The notes below the pieces were generated by a model. The model saw only the letters and a list, made by a program, of their open reading frames with translations, did not search any database and was not told the DNA's origin. A stretch of 15,269 bases of DNA from Anaerolineales bacterium (GTDB lineage: Bacteria; Chloroflexota; Anaerolineae; UBA7937), in contig JAUVHF010000022.1 of assembly GCA_030593425.1 (NCBI GenBank), positions 1 through 15,269 on the forward strand. The letters run 5' to 3'. Within the stretch, counting starts at the first letter, position 1; each line of letters opens with the position of its first letter. The position numbers and the translations under genes are program-made. Shown piece by piece: positions 1 through 6,525 of this stretch.

Positions 1-72
1 CAACTCCAAGACCACCTTCCTGCTTCCCACCGCGCTTCGCAGGGGCTCCCCTACTTTCACCGTGACTCTCAT
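1..72 (-). CDS. MoaD/ThiS-family sulfur carrier protein, N-terminal part only (cut by window edge)
   Basis: Only the first 24 codons lie in the window; the frame opens with ATG at 72 and continues off the left edge. The residues MRVTVKV followed by GEPLRSAVG and VVLEL fit the first beta hairpin of the beta-grasp (ubiquitin-like) fold of MoaD and ThiS proteins. Family members carry sulfur as a C-terminal thiocarboxylate for molybdopterin, tungstopterin or thiamine synthesis; the diagnostic C-terminal Gly-Gly is outside the window. The start is 17 bp after the 3-hydroxybutyryl-CoA dehydrogenase stop, so it is probably in the same transcript. The call rests on a short stretch and could be wrong; the existence of a coding start here is more secure than the family. 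Confidence 0.5.
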   Translation of the reverse strand, partial: MRVTVKVGEPLRSAVGSRKVVLEL

Positions 73-89
73 CAGAGATGCCCTGGCCA

Positions 90-941
90 CTATTGGTAGT
101 CGTAGAAACCTTTGCCCGTCTTCCGCCCCAGGTATCCCGCGGTGACCATGCGGCGTAGAAGGGGTGGGGCCGCATAACGGCTATCTTTGAACTCCCCGTA
201 CATGGCGTCGGCGATGAAGAGCGTAGTATCCAGACCTAAGAGATCTAGGAGGGTGAAAGGGCCCATAGGATGGTTCAACCCCAAGACCATGCTCTTGTCT
301 ATGTGCTCTTTGGTAGCCACGCCCTTCTCCAAGGCTCTTATGGCGTCCAAAAGGTAGGGGATCAAAAGTAGATTGACGATGAACCCCGGGGTGTCCTTGG
401 CCACCACGATCTCTTTCCCTAGAGACTCGCCGAACTCTCTCGCCGTCTCGAAGGTCTCCTCAGAGGTGAGGATGGTGCGCACTATCTCCAAAAGCCTCAT
501 CAGGGGGACGGGGTTGAAGAAGTGTAGGCCCAGTACCTTCTCCCCCCGCTTTGTGGCGGAGGCTATCTCCGTGATACAGAGCGATGAGGTGTTGGCGGCC
601 AAGACAGTATGCGGCGGACATATTCCGTCCAGGGAGGCGAAGATCTCCTTTTTGGCCTCCATATTCTCGATGATGGCCTCGATGACCAAGTCGCAATCTT
701 TGAAATCCTGGATATCCACCGTCCCCTGGATCCGGGGCAGCGCGGCATCCATCTCCTCCGGCGTGACCTTCCCCCTCTCCACCCCCTTGGCCAGGAACCG
801 CTTGATGCTGTTCAAACCTTTCTGGAGCAGATCCTCGTTGATCTCGCTCACCACTACCTGGTAGCCGGCTTGAGCACAAACCTGGGCGATGCCAGAGCCC
901 ATAAGGCCACAGCCGACAACACCCACTTTTTTGATCTCCAT
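90..941 (-). CDS. hbd: 3-hydroxybutyryl-CoA dehydrogenase (3-hydroxyacyl-CoA dehydrogenase family)
   Basis: This 283-residue protein has the usual length of the bacterial short form. It oxidises (S)-3-hydroxybutyryl-CoA to acetoacetyl-CoA with NAD(P), or runs in reverse in butyrate-type metabolism. Seen directly: a Rossmann motif GCGLMGSG at residues 10-17 near the N-terminus, with Glu33 at the end of beta-2; NTSS at 117-120; the catalytic-His segment GLHFFNPVPLM at 138-148 with His140, the partner Glu152 in LLEIV, and Asn190 in the GFIVN segment. The usual Arg after that Asn is Leu here. The C-terminal domain carries GPFTLLDLLGLD and the closing GRKTGKGFYDY. The ATG at 941 follows a strong GAGGAAAAG ribosome binding site. 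The gene lies 10 bp after a 74-codon gene and just before a MoaD-like start, so it is probably the penultimate visible gene of an operon. Confidence 0.95.
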   Translation of the reverse strand: MEIKKVGVVGCGLMGSGIAQVCAQAGYQVVVSEINEDLLQKGLNSIKRFLAKGVERGKVTPEEMDAALPRIQGTVDIQDFKDCDLVIEAIIENMEAKKEIFASLDGICPPHTVLAANTSSLCITEIASATKRGEKVLGLHFFNPVPLMRLLEIVRTILTSEETFETAREFGESLGKEIVVAKDTPGFIVNLLLIPYLLDAIRALEKGVATKEHIDKSMVLGLNHPMGPFTLLDLLGLDTTLFIADAMYGEFKDSRYAAPPLLRRMVTAGYLGRKTGKGFYDYQ

Positions 942-951
942 CTTTTCCTCC

Positions 952-1176
952 TCAATAACTATCGGCGAACGCCTGGCGCAGCCGGTCGGCTAACCCCAGG
1001 CTCTTATCTGGGTCAGCCAAGCGGGTCTTTACCTCTCGCCACACTACCGGACAACCCTCTCCCGCCATGGCTAGGCTTTCCCGGATAAAACCATCGGCCC
1101 TCTTGCGGTTCTCCTTGGTATCCTCGATCCCCGCAGCAGTGAAGAGGTCGCCTAAGTGCCTAGTATAGCAAGACAT
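952..1176 (-). CDS. Small conserved cysteine-containing protein of unknown function (MSCYTRHL type)
   Basis: The 74-residue product starts MSCYTRHLGDLF and continues with an ENRKRAD helix, a CPVVW segment and a VKTRLAD helix. I recall similar short proteins in anaerobic Firmicutes and Chloroflexota, but none with a known function. It has two cysteines (3 and 42), no membrane segment, and is predicted mostly helical. A longer frame opens at 1245, but the ATG at 1176 is preferred because GGGGGATGAG precedes it and because the SCYTRHL motif is the expected N-terminus. It lies 87 bp after the PPC-domain gene and 10 bp before 3-hydroxybutyryl-CoA dehydrogenase, so co-transcription with the latter is likely. 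A role tied to that enzyme would be a guess. Confidence 0.7.
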   Translation of the reverse strand: MSCYTRHLGDLFTAAGIEDTKENRKRADGFIRESLAMAGEGCPVVWREVKTRLADPDKSLGLADRLRQAFADSY

Positions 1177-1263
1177 CTCATCCCCCTTTTCTATGAGACT
1201 GGCAGGCTCTACAACTCCCATGGCCGGTCGGCCAACTGCCCTCACTCCAGCCAGAGATGACGG

Positions 1264-1695
1264 CTAGCCCCTCCACCAAAGGGGCAGCCCTGTCTCCTCA
1301 TCCTGCCTCCTCACTAGAGGCTCCCCCAGAAGTTCCTGGATGAAGATCTCACAGGCGAAGATGGGAGTGCCGGGCATCAGGTGGCCAGAGATGGTCCTCC
1401 CCTCTCCATCCGAGAGGGCCAGATGGGCGTGGACGATAGGCTGACCGTCGCGCAAGGAGATATTCCCTCTGCAGGAAACCATCTCCATAGGCTCATCTAC
1501 GGCGAAGCCCCTGTACTCTCGGCTCTCTTGATCATAATAAGCCAGCCGGGCTGACTTCACCGCCCCTAGAGCGGTAAACACCCCTAGGGTGATGCCGTTT
1601 TCTTGGCAAAACCCCTCTATGCTCTTCAAGAGATCCCCCTCGTGAGGCAACCTGCCTAAAAAGGATCGGCCTCGCTCGTACCTATTTAGAATCAT
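1264..1695 (-). CDS. PPC/DUF296 domain protein
   Basis: This 143-residue protein is a single PPC (plant and prokaryote conserved, DUF296) domain. Family members form trimers and bind a metal ion through a conserved histidine cluster; the bacterial ones have no settled function, while plant AHL proteins pair the domain with AT-hooks. Seen here: the early helix and strand ending GVFTALGAVKSARLAYYD (38-55), the SCRGNISLRDG loop, VHAHLALSD (88-96) with His89 and His91, and ISGHLMPG (102-109) with His105. These are the three family histidines. No AT-hook is present. The ATG at 1695 follows GGGGAGGGGTT. It starts 12 bp after the second PIG-L gene and is probably co-transcribed with it. Confidence 0.88.
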   Translation of the reverse strand: MILNRYERGRSFLGRLPHEGDLLKSIEGFCQENGITLGVFTALGAVKSARLAYYDQESREYRGFAVDEPMEMVSCRGNISLRDGQPIVHAHLALSDGEGRTISGHLMPGTPIFACEIFIQELLGEPLVRRQDEETGLPLWWRG

Positions 1696-1707
1696 AACCC
1701 CTCCCCA

Positions 1708-2505
1708 TTAATGCAAGCCGGAAAAGAGATCGGATTCCATCCCTTCTAATGGCAAGACTCTTGATCGGGCCAATCGGAAATACTCCCAGCCCATGAACTC
1801 CCGTAGCGGTTTCTGGGGCATCTTAACCATGGAACTCTGAGGGCCGAACTGAGTTCGATGGCAGAATAAAGCGGTCATCTTCTGATCGACGTAGGGTCTC
1901 ACATCTATCACCGTGGTAATGAGCCTTTCATCTACACCAGTGAACTCCAGTTCTTCCCCGCTCAATTCGATCTTTAACCCTCCCAAATGACTACGTAGTA
2001 TATCGATCTGGCTCTTGGGAAAGGCGGTGTAATAGAGTTTGGCCCGGCCATGCGGCCTTTTCTCCCGCCCCTCGCCTTCAAGGAAGGAATCGAAGGCCGA
2101 GGTGGCAAAGAGGGATATGGCCACATGGTCTGGATGGCCATAGCCGCCCTCGGGTCCCCAGGTGATCACCACCTGGGGGTCTACCTCTCGCATGGTCTTG
2201 ACGATCTTCTCTCCCGCCTCCTGGGGATCAACCGCAGCAAGCCGCCCATCTCGGAAACCTAGAAAGCGCAGATCCTCTATCCCCAGGGCCCGACAGGCAC
2301 AACGCAGTTCCTCCTCCCGTACCTCTCCTAGAGTCTCAGGGGTGGCCAGTTGGGGATCGCTTATCTGGCCCGCTTCTCCATGGGTGGCACAGACGAGGGT
2401 CACTTTCACCCCTTGGGAAGCGAACTTAGCCAGAGTACCCCCGGCGGCCCCCTCGTCATCAGGGTGAGCGAAGATGGCCAGGAGGGATAACCCTTTCTCC
2501 CTCAT
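1708..2505 (-). CDS. PIG-L/LmbE-family deacetylase (downstream copy of a tandem pair)
   Basis: The product (265 residues) belongs to the Zn-dependent PIG-L family, whose members remove N-acetyl groups from GlcNAc conjugates (MshB, BshB, GlcNAc-PI de-N-acetylase). Seen directly: AHPDDE at 13-18 supplying His14 and Asp17 as metal ligands and the catalytic Asp, THGEAG at 41-46, and GHPDH at 123-127 supplying the third ligand. It aligns closely with its upstream neighbour over the N-terminal half, sharing EISDP/QISDP, LATPETLG, VREEELRCAC and the RDG turn. Its ATG overlaps the stop of that neighbour by 4 bp (ATGA), so translation is probably coupled. The substrate cannot be read from sequence; no glycosyltransferase or ligase of mycothiol or bacillithiol synthesis is in the window. 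Confidence 0.9.
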   Translation of the reverse strand: MREKGLSLLAIFAHPDDEGAAGGTLAKFASQGVKVTLVCATHGEAGQISDPQLATPETLGEVREEELRCACRALGIEDLRFLGFRDGRLAAVDPQEAGEKIVKTMREVDPQVVITWGPEGGYGHPDHVAISLFATSAFDSFLEGEGREKRPHGRAKLYYTAFPKSQIDILRSHLGGLKIELSGEELEFTGVDERLITTVIDVRPYVDQKMTALFCHRTQFGPQSSMVKMPQKPLREFMGWEYFRLARSRVLPLEGMESDLFSGLH

Positions 2506-3278
2506 TTCCCCAGACCCCAGAAAAGGTCGGTCTCTATCTCCGAGGGGTGCCCTACCCGGCTAGCGGCCAGCACGAAGTACTCTTTCCCCCACCACTTGCG
2601 CATCTCCTCATCGGACATCTGGGCGAAGATGTTGCCAGGAGGGAGTTGGGTCTTATGACAGGCTAGAGCCCGCTTCTTCACCTCCAAGAAGGGCACCACA
2701 TCGATAACTGTGGTGATCCGATCGTCGCAGGTGCCGGGCAGGTCCACTGACATGGCCCGGAAACGGCTGCGGGGGACAGCCACATAATATGACTTTTCGG
2801 CCTTATGAGGGGATAACCCCTCCGATATATGCTCCGAGAACCTCTCTTCATCCCCGGCGGAGAAGAAAGCATCGGTGGTCGCCTTTCCTATGGTGATATG
2901 GTCTAAGTGTCCCGAGATCCCATCGGGGCCGAAGGTGAGAACCACCTGCGGCCTCACTTCCCGGATGGCTCGGACGACCTGTCCTTCTATCTCCTGGGGG
3001 TCATAACTGCTCATCTGGCCATCCCTGTAGCCCAAGAACCGCAACTCCCCGATGCCGATGGCCTGGCAGGCGCAGCGGAGTTCTTCCTCCCGCACTTGGC
3101 CTAGGGTCTCAGGGGTGGCCAGATGGGGATCGCTTATCTCCCCCGCTTCTCCTCGCGTGGCAGAGATGTGAGTGATCCGCACCCCTTGGCCCACATATTT
3201 GGCTAAGGTTGCGGCTGGCCCAAAGGACTCATCATCTGGGTGCGCGAAGACCACCAAAAGGGTTAAAGCCTCCTTCAT
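2502..3278 (-). CDS. PIG-L/LmbE-family deacetylase (upstream copy of a tandem pair)
   Basis: This 258-residue paralogue is the first of the pair in transcription order. It has AHPDDE at 12-17, TRGEAGEISDP at 41-51 and GHLDH at 123-127, so all metal ligands and the catalytic Asp are retained; the second copy has Pro where this one has Leu in the third motif. The ATG at 3278 follows a GGAGGAGAG ribosome binding site. The middle (about residues 140-190) and C-terminus differ most from the second copy and probably set substrate preference. Cytosolic, with no signal peptide. It follows the NUDIX gene by 48 bp. Family function is N-deacetylation of an amino-sugar or related conjugate; the actual substrate is unknown. 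Confidence 0.9.
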   Translation of the reverse strand: MKEALTLLVVFAHPDDESFGPAATLAKYVGQGVRITHISATRGEAGEISDPHLATPETLGQVREEELRCACQAIGIGELRFLGYRDGQMSSYDPQEIEGQVVRAIREVRPQVVLTFGPDGISGHLDHITIGKATTDAFFSAGDEERFSEHISEGLSPHKAEKSYYVAVPRSRFRAMSVDLPGTCDDRITTVIDVVPFLEVKKRALACHKTQLPPGNIFAQMSDEEMRKWWGKEYFVLAASRVGHPSEIETDLFWGLGK

Positions 3279-3326
3279 CTCTCCTCCATCAAGGGTTCCG
3301 TTTCTACGCTCTTAGGGAGCACAACC

Positions 3327-3890
3327 TCACTCCTTCTGCAAGAGGGCCACGGCTCTATCCGTGAGCGTCACCCGGTAGTCCAGAAGGCCCCAACCCGGGG
3401 CCAGGACTGCCTCCCTTATCGGTCCCTGGAGTTCCTCCAAAGTGGCCCACCTTGCGGCCAGGATCTCCCTAGTATCTTCTGGGGCCAATCCTCCGCCCAC
3501 GGCTCTGGCGGAGAAGACGTGGCTACTCCACTCTATATTTTCCTCGCCACAGATGAACCGGACCTGGATCCGAAGTAGATACCGCTCTATCTCTATCTCC
3601 AGCCCCGTCTCTTCCCGGGCCTCCCTCTTGGCCCCCTCCTCGAGGGGCTCTCCAGGGTTGAGTCCCCCGCTGGGAGCTCTAAAGACCCCGGGGGGGTGGA
3701 TCGGTTTTCGAATGAGCGCCAATTTCTGTCCCCGGAAGATGAAAAGGGTGATATCATGGGCTCGGCCATGCTTCTGGCTGCCCCGCACCAGAGCCATCTC
3801 CTCAGGAGTTATCTCTTGTGTTAGGCGCAAGACCTCCGGCCGGCCGAACTTCTCCTCCATCTCCTGGATCATCGCTTCATCGACGTACAA
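3327..3890 (-). CDS. NUDIX hydrolase
   Basis: The product has a complete Nudix box, GGLNPGEPLEEGAKREAREE at 75-94 followed by TGL, matching GX5EX7REUXEEXGU; these residues bind Mg and hydrolyse a nucleoside diphosphate linked to another moiety. The substrate is not evident. About 45 residues precede the Nudix fold and include an ITPEEMALVRGSQKHGRAHD segment. The frame opens with TTG at 3890, which has a GGGGGTGG ribosome binding site; an in-frame ATG at 3872 is possible but lacks one. It begins 11 bp after the IscU-like gene. The core HPPGVFRAPSGG suggests a protein acting on a soluble cytosolic nucleotide. Confidence 0.88.
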   Translation of the reverse strand: MYVDEAMIQEMEEKFGRPEVLRLTQEITPEEMALVRGSQKHGRAHDITLFIFRGQKLALIRKPIHPPGVFRAPSGGLNPGEPLEEGAKREAREETGLEIEIERYLLRIQVRFICGEENIEWSSHVFSARAVGGGLAPEDTREILAARWATLEELQGPIREAVLAPGWGLLDYRVTLTDRAVALLQKE

Positions 3891-3901
3891 GAGCCCACCC
3901 C

Positions 3902-4267
3902 CTATCTGCGCCGGTAATTCTCGATCGCCTCACGCAAAGCCTCAAGGCCGGTGAGGGAGCATCTCACTTTCCGCTCCGGCAAGCCCCCCAGACTTTGAAC
4001 CAAACCTTCTTTGGTGATGGCCAAAGCCTCATCCAGGGAGCGGCCCTCGATCAGTTCGGTGAGCATGCTTGAAGCGGCGATGGCGGCCACGCACCCCTGA
4101 GCCTTGAATCTCGCCTCCTCGATCTGATCATCGACCACTCTGATAGAGAGGCGCACCGTGTCTCCATCTTGAAGGTTGCGCGCCATCCCCACGCCGTCGG
4201 CCTCCTCTATCTCTCCTACGTTGCGGGGGTTCAGAAAATGATCCATAACTATGGGGCTATATTCCAT
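3902..4267 (-). CDS. IscU/NifU-N-like Fe-S scaffold family protein lacking the first scaffold cysteine
   Basis: The 121-residue product aligns along its length with IscU: MEYSPIVMDHFLNPRNVG (1-18), a variable loop, FKAQGCVAAIAASSM (54-68), the TELIEGRSLDEA helix and KVRCSLTGLEAL near the C-terminus. IscU proteins assemble Fe-S clusters on three cysteines and one Asp. Here Cys59 and Cys103 are present and the Asp of the first loop is kept, but the first Cys is replaced: the canonical ACGD reads QDGD, and the loop is about two residues shorter. The conserved His before the last Cys is Arg. No IscS, HscA or ferredoxin is nearby. ATG 4267 follows AGAGGAAAGGG and gives the family N-terminus; the longer frame to 4312 is unlikely. 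It may be a divergent scaffold, or a relative that no longer builds clusters. Confidence 0.85.
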   Translation of the reverse strand: MEYSPIVMDHFLNPRNVGEIEEADGVGMARNLQDGDTVRLSIRVVDDQIEEARFKAQGCVAAIAASSMLTELIEGRSLDEALAITKEGLVQSLGGLPERKVRCSLTGLEALREAIENYRRR

Positions 4268-4363
4268 CCCTTTCCTCTTTCCCCCATGATGCGCAATGAG
4301 CTTTCTCCTCACCAGGGCAACAGACCCTCGCTACCCAAAACGCCGCCGGGAGATACTTGGCTC

Positions 4364-5155
4364 TCATCCCCTCACCGGATCGGCTGCCGCCCTCAGTTCA
4401 GAGATAAGTTCTTCGTGGATGCGACCGTTGGTGGCTACGATGCCCTTCTCGAAAGGGCTCCAAGCCCCACCTTCAAGATCGGTCACTACCCCTCCCGCTT
4501 CCTCCACCAGAAGCCCGCCGGCCGCCCAGTCCCAAGGGCTGAGGTGCATCTCCCAGTAGCCGTCCAGCCGGCCAGCAGCCACGCAGGCCAGATCTAAGGC
4601 CGCGGAACCTCCCCGCCTTATACCTTGTACCCGGGTGACCAGCCGACTGAACTCTGGCACATTGTTGTCTGGGATAGCAGCCCGCTGGTAGGGGAAGCCG
4701 GTAGCCAGAAGGGAAAAGATAAGTCTATGGGTGGTGGAGACCCTGACCCCTCTATCATTGAGGGTAGCCCCTTCCCCCTTCTGAGCGTAGAAGAACTCAT
4801 CCCGCAAGGGGTCGTAAACCGCTCCCAGGGTGATCTCTTCCCTCTCCTTCAGGGCGATCGATATGGCGAAGACGGGGTAGCCGTGGAAGTAGTTAATGGT
4901 GCCATCGAGAGGGTCGATGAGCCAGGTGAACTCGCTCTCCCCCTCCAGGCGCAGCGCCTCCTCGGAGAGGATGGTGTGATCTGGATACCTCTCCCGGATA
5001 GCCTCCACGATGAGCCGTTGGGAGGCCAGATCGGCCTCGGTTACCAGATCTATCTCTCCCTTCCTAGCCGCTTCCTTGGCTCGGCCGAAGTTGGCCAAGA
5101 GGATCTCCCCCGCCTCTTTGGCCAGGAGGTTCAAAAAACCCCTCGCATCCCTCAC
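4364..5155 (-). CDS. Inositol-monophosphatase-family phosphatase (SuhB-like)
   Basis: This 263-residue protein has full family length. Members are Mg-dependent phosphatases acting on inositol phosphates, fructose bisphosphate or PAP. Seen: DLVTEAD at 36-42, the metal-binding SEE at 64-66, the signature WLIDPLDGTINYFHGYP at 78-94 with Asp81 and Asp84, and the second signature WDWAAGGLLVEEAGG at 208-222 with Asp209. All catalytic positions appear intact. The start is GTG at 5155, whose last three bases form the cupin stop (GTGA overlap), so the two are translationally coupled; a nearby ATG at 5148 is out of frame. It is the third gene of the methyltransferase-cupin-phosphatase set. Substrate cannot be assigned. 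Confidence 0.93.
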   Translation of the reverse strand: MRDARGFLNLLAKEAGEILLANFGRAKEAARKGEIDLVTEADLASQRLIVEAIRERYPDHTILSEEALRLEGESEFTWLIDPLDGTINYFHGYPVFAISIALKEREEITLGAVYDPLRDEFFYAQKGEGATLNDRGVRVSTTHRLIFSLLATGFPYQRAAIPDNNVPEFSRLVTRVQGIRRGGSAALDLACVAAGRLDGYWEMHLSPWDWAAGGLLVEEAGGVVTDLEGGAWSPFEKGIVATNGRIHEELISELRAAADPVRG

Positions 5156-5475
5156 TCTAAATAATCCTCTCGAGGCGGGTGCCAGATATCGGCGGTGACC
5201 GGCCTCTCCAAGGCGAACTGCCCATGTTCGACATTGGAGGGGATAAGATAACTGTCGCCCTTCTCCACCACGGTGAGGACGCCAGCGATAGTGACCTCAT
5301 ACCGCCCCTCGACCACATAAGTGATCTGCTCATGGGGATGGCGGTGGAGAGGGGCTCGAGCCCCTTTCTCGTAGGTGAACTCGGCCAAGAGGAGGCTCTG
5401 ACCATAAGCCAAGGTTCTCCTGGTCACCCCGGGGAACATCTCCACCGGCTTCGCATCGCTCCTCAGAAATATCAC
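5152..5475 (-). CDS. Small single-domain cupin protein
   Basis: The 107-residue product is one cupin barrel. Motif 1 is HRHPHEQITYVVEG (44-57), giving His44, His46 and Gln50 as metal ligands; motif 2 is PSNVEHGQFAL (79-89) with His84. The HxHxxxQ spacing is the common QdoI/RemF-like form in small bacterial cupins, which serve as metalloenzymes or small-molecule sensors. No second domain or signal peptide. The GTG start at 5475 overlaps the TGA of the membrane methyltransferase-like gene, with GGAGGGCAAG upstream, and its own stop overlaps the next GTG. The tight coupling argues for a joint role, but the ligand or reaction is unknown. Confidence 0.88.
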   Translation of the reverse strand: MIFLRSDAKPVEMFPGVTRRTLAYGQSLLLAEFTYEKGARAPLHRHPHEQITYVVEGRYEVTIAGVLTVVEKGDSYLIPSNVEHGQFALERPVTADIWHPPREDYLE

Positions 5476-5999
5476 CTTGCCCTCCGCTTAAAAGGGAGGA
5501 TGAGGGGCACTTGGTGACGGTAACCCTCGTGCTCCTCCCCAAATCGGCGCAACAAGCCAGGCTCTTCGAAGAACTTGAAGTGCAAAAGGAGAAGGACGAC
5601 TAGTATGAGAGGCGAGAAGAGGGTTGCAGAGACCGAACCCAGGATTATGCCCCACCCCACCAGGAGAACGAGAAGCCCCAAGAGCATGGGGTTCCGTGTA
5701 TAACTGTAGGGGCCAACGATGACCAGTCTCTCGGTCCTCGGAGCCAGGGGAAAGCCGAACACCTCTTGGGGGTGCCCTCGGCCGATGGTGAGAAGACCAT
5801 GCCAAGACCAGATCATCCAGAATAAGCCGAAGAGGATCACCAAACTTCCGAAAATGATGCTCACCACCCCGTATCGCAAAGGCTCAAATCCAAAGAGGCG
5901 ATCTAGCCAAAGGCCCATCCCTGTCCCCAGAGCAGGGAAAAGGATGCCGAATAGGAAAACGGAAAGGAGGTAAGCGGAAACCAGACGCAAGGTTCGCAC
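5472..5999 (-). CDS. Membrane methyltransferase-like protein of the isoprenylcysteine carboxyl methyltransferase (ICMT/PEMT) family
   Basis: The 175-residue product has about four membrane helices (near 7-27, 43-66, 104-125 and 126-144). The signature GPYSYTRNPM (96-105) and the later FEEPGLLRRFGEEHEGYRHQVP segment match the S-adenosylmethionine pocket of the ICMT/phospholipid-methyltransferase superfamily. Bacterial members methylate lipids or small substrates, or are unassigned; proteins are not known to be prenylated here. The GTG at 5999 is preceded by AAGGTG. It is the first gene of a coupled trio with the cupin and the phosphatase, and the upstream gap holds the hairpin at 6064-6091. 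No clear sigma-70 promoter is visible in that gap. Confidence 0.88.
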   Translation of the reverse strand: MRTLRLVSAYLLSVFLFGILFPALGTGMGLWLDRLFGFEPLRYGVVSIIFGSLVILFGLFWMIWSWHGLLTIGRGHPQEVFGFPLAPRTERLVIVGPYSYTRNPMLLGLLVLLVGWGIILGSVSATLFSPLILVVLLLLHFKFFEEPGLLRRFGEEHEGYRHQVPLILPFKRRAR

Positions 6000-6063
6000 C
6001 CTAGCACCTTAACTCTTGCTCCTAATCCCGGCTGACTTGCCACCCCCTTCCGGAGGTACGAGA

Positions 6064-6091
6064 GGCCATCCACACAAAAGTGCAGACGGCC
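6064..6091 (-). terminator. Stem-loop downstream of the Thr-Pro-rich gene, forming best in minus-strand RNA
   Basis: The two arms GGCCGTCTGCAC and GTGTGGATGGCC flank a TTTT loop and give a 12-bp helix in minus-strand RNA. Three positions are G-U pairs in that RNA but would be mismatches in plus-strand RNA, which points to a minus-strand transcript. It lies 18 bp after the stop of the Thr-Pro-rich gene. Only TCTC follows on the minus strand, so it is a poor intrinsic terminator. It may act as one with help from Rho, or be a leader element of the methyltransferase-like operon. Confidence 0.45.
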
Positions 6092-6108
6092 TTTTCTAAG
6101 GGAGAAAA

Positions 6109-6525
6109 CTAAGACCGGCCTGCGAAACGGAGCCGCCGGCTCACCAGGATCAGAATAGCCAGGAAACTACCTACCAGAGCACCCTCTAAGGGGGGCCACC
6201 CTGTCTCTGGCACCCCCTCCTCTGTCGGTGTAGAGGTAGGGGTAACTACTGGGGTGGGAGAAGGGGTAACCACCGGGGCGGGCGTGGCGGTCGGTACCTT
6301 AGTGGATGTGGCGGTCGGCGCTTTAGTGGGCGTTGCGGTCCGTGCCTTAGTGGGCGTAGCGGTTGGCGTAAGTTCAGCCACTACGGTAGGGGTAGCCAGG
6401 CCCCGCAACTTAGTGAAAAAGATGAGACCTCCGATGCCTAAAAGACCCAGGATCAAAAGTCCCACCAGTCCTAGGGCGATCATGGTGAAGACCCTGTTTT
6501 GGCCGAAGCCTGCCCAATCCCTCAT
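6109..6525 (-). CDS. Membrane/surface protein with Thr-Pro-rich linker and sortase-like VPETG tail
   Basis: The 138-residue protein reads: a short N-terminus, membrane helix 1 (about 14-37), a Thr-Pro-Ala-Lys-rich linker (about 44-101) with repeated TATPTKAP units, VPETGW at 105-110, membrane helix 2 (about 114-129) and a basic tail SRRLRFAGRS. This order (linker, LPXTG-like motif, helix, arginines) is that of a cell-wall sorting signal, with Val in place of Leu. Thr-Pro linkers of this type are frequent in Chloroflexota surface proteins. There is almost no folded domain, so it may be a stalk, a spacer or a remnant of a larger protein. The ATG at 6525 overlaps the stop of a 39-codon micro-gene (ATGA), so translation is probably coupled. 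AAAGGAG lies just upstream. Confidence 0.75.
   Translation of the reverse strand: MRDWAGFGQNRVFTMIALGLVGLLILGLLGIGGLIFFTKLRGLATPTVVAELTPTATPTKARTATPTKAPTATSTKVPTATPAPVVTPSPTPVVTPTSTPTEEGVPETGWPPLEGALVGSFLAILILVSRRLRFAGRS
6282..6370. repeat. 24-bp tandem repeat, about 3.7 copies, coding for TATPTKAP-type units
   Basis: Units at 6282-6305, 6306-6329, 6330-6353 and a partial one from 6354 share the pattern gcgt-gcggt-ggc-ccttagtgg on the plus strand with a few substitutions each. They encode the eight-residue Thr-Pro repeats of the membrane protein. The length keeps frame, so copy number could vary without breaking the gene. Confidence 0.85.

Noticed and set aside
373..864. 163-codon plus-strand open frame
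   Set aside because: It lies entirely opposite the 3-hydroxybutyryl-CoA dehydrogenase gene, has no family resemblance and is rich in Ser, Pro and Arg as expected of an antisense shadow.
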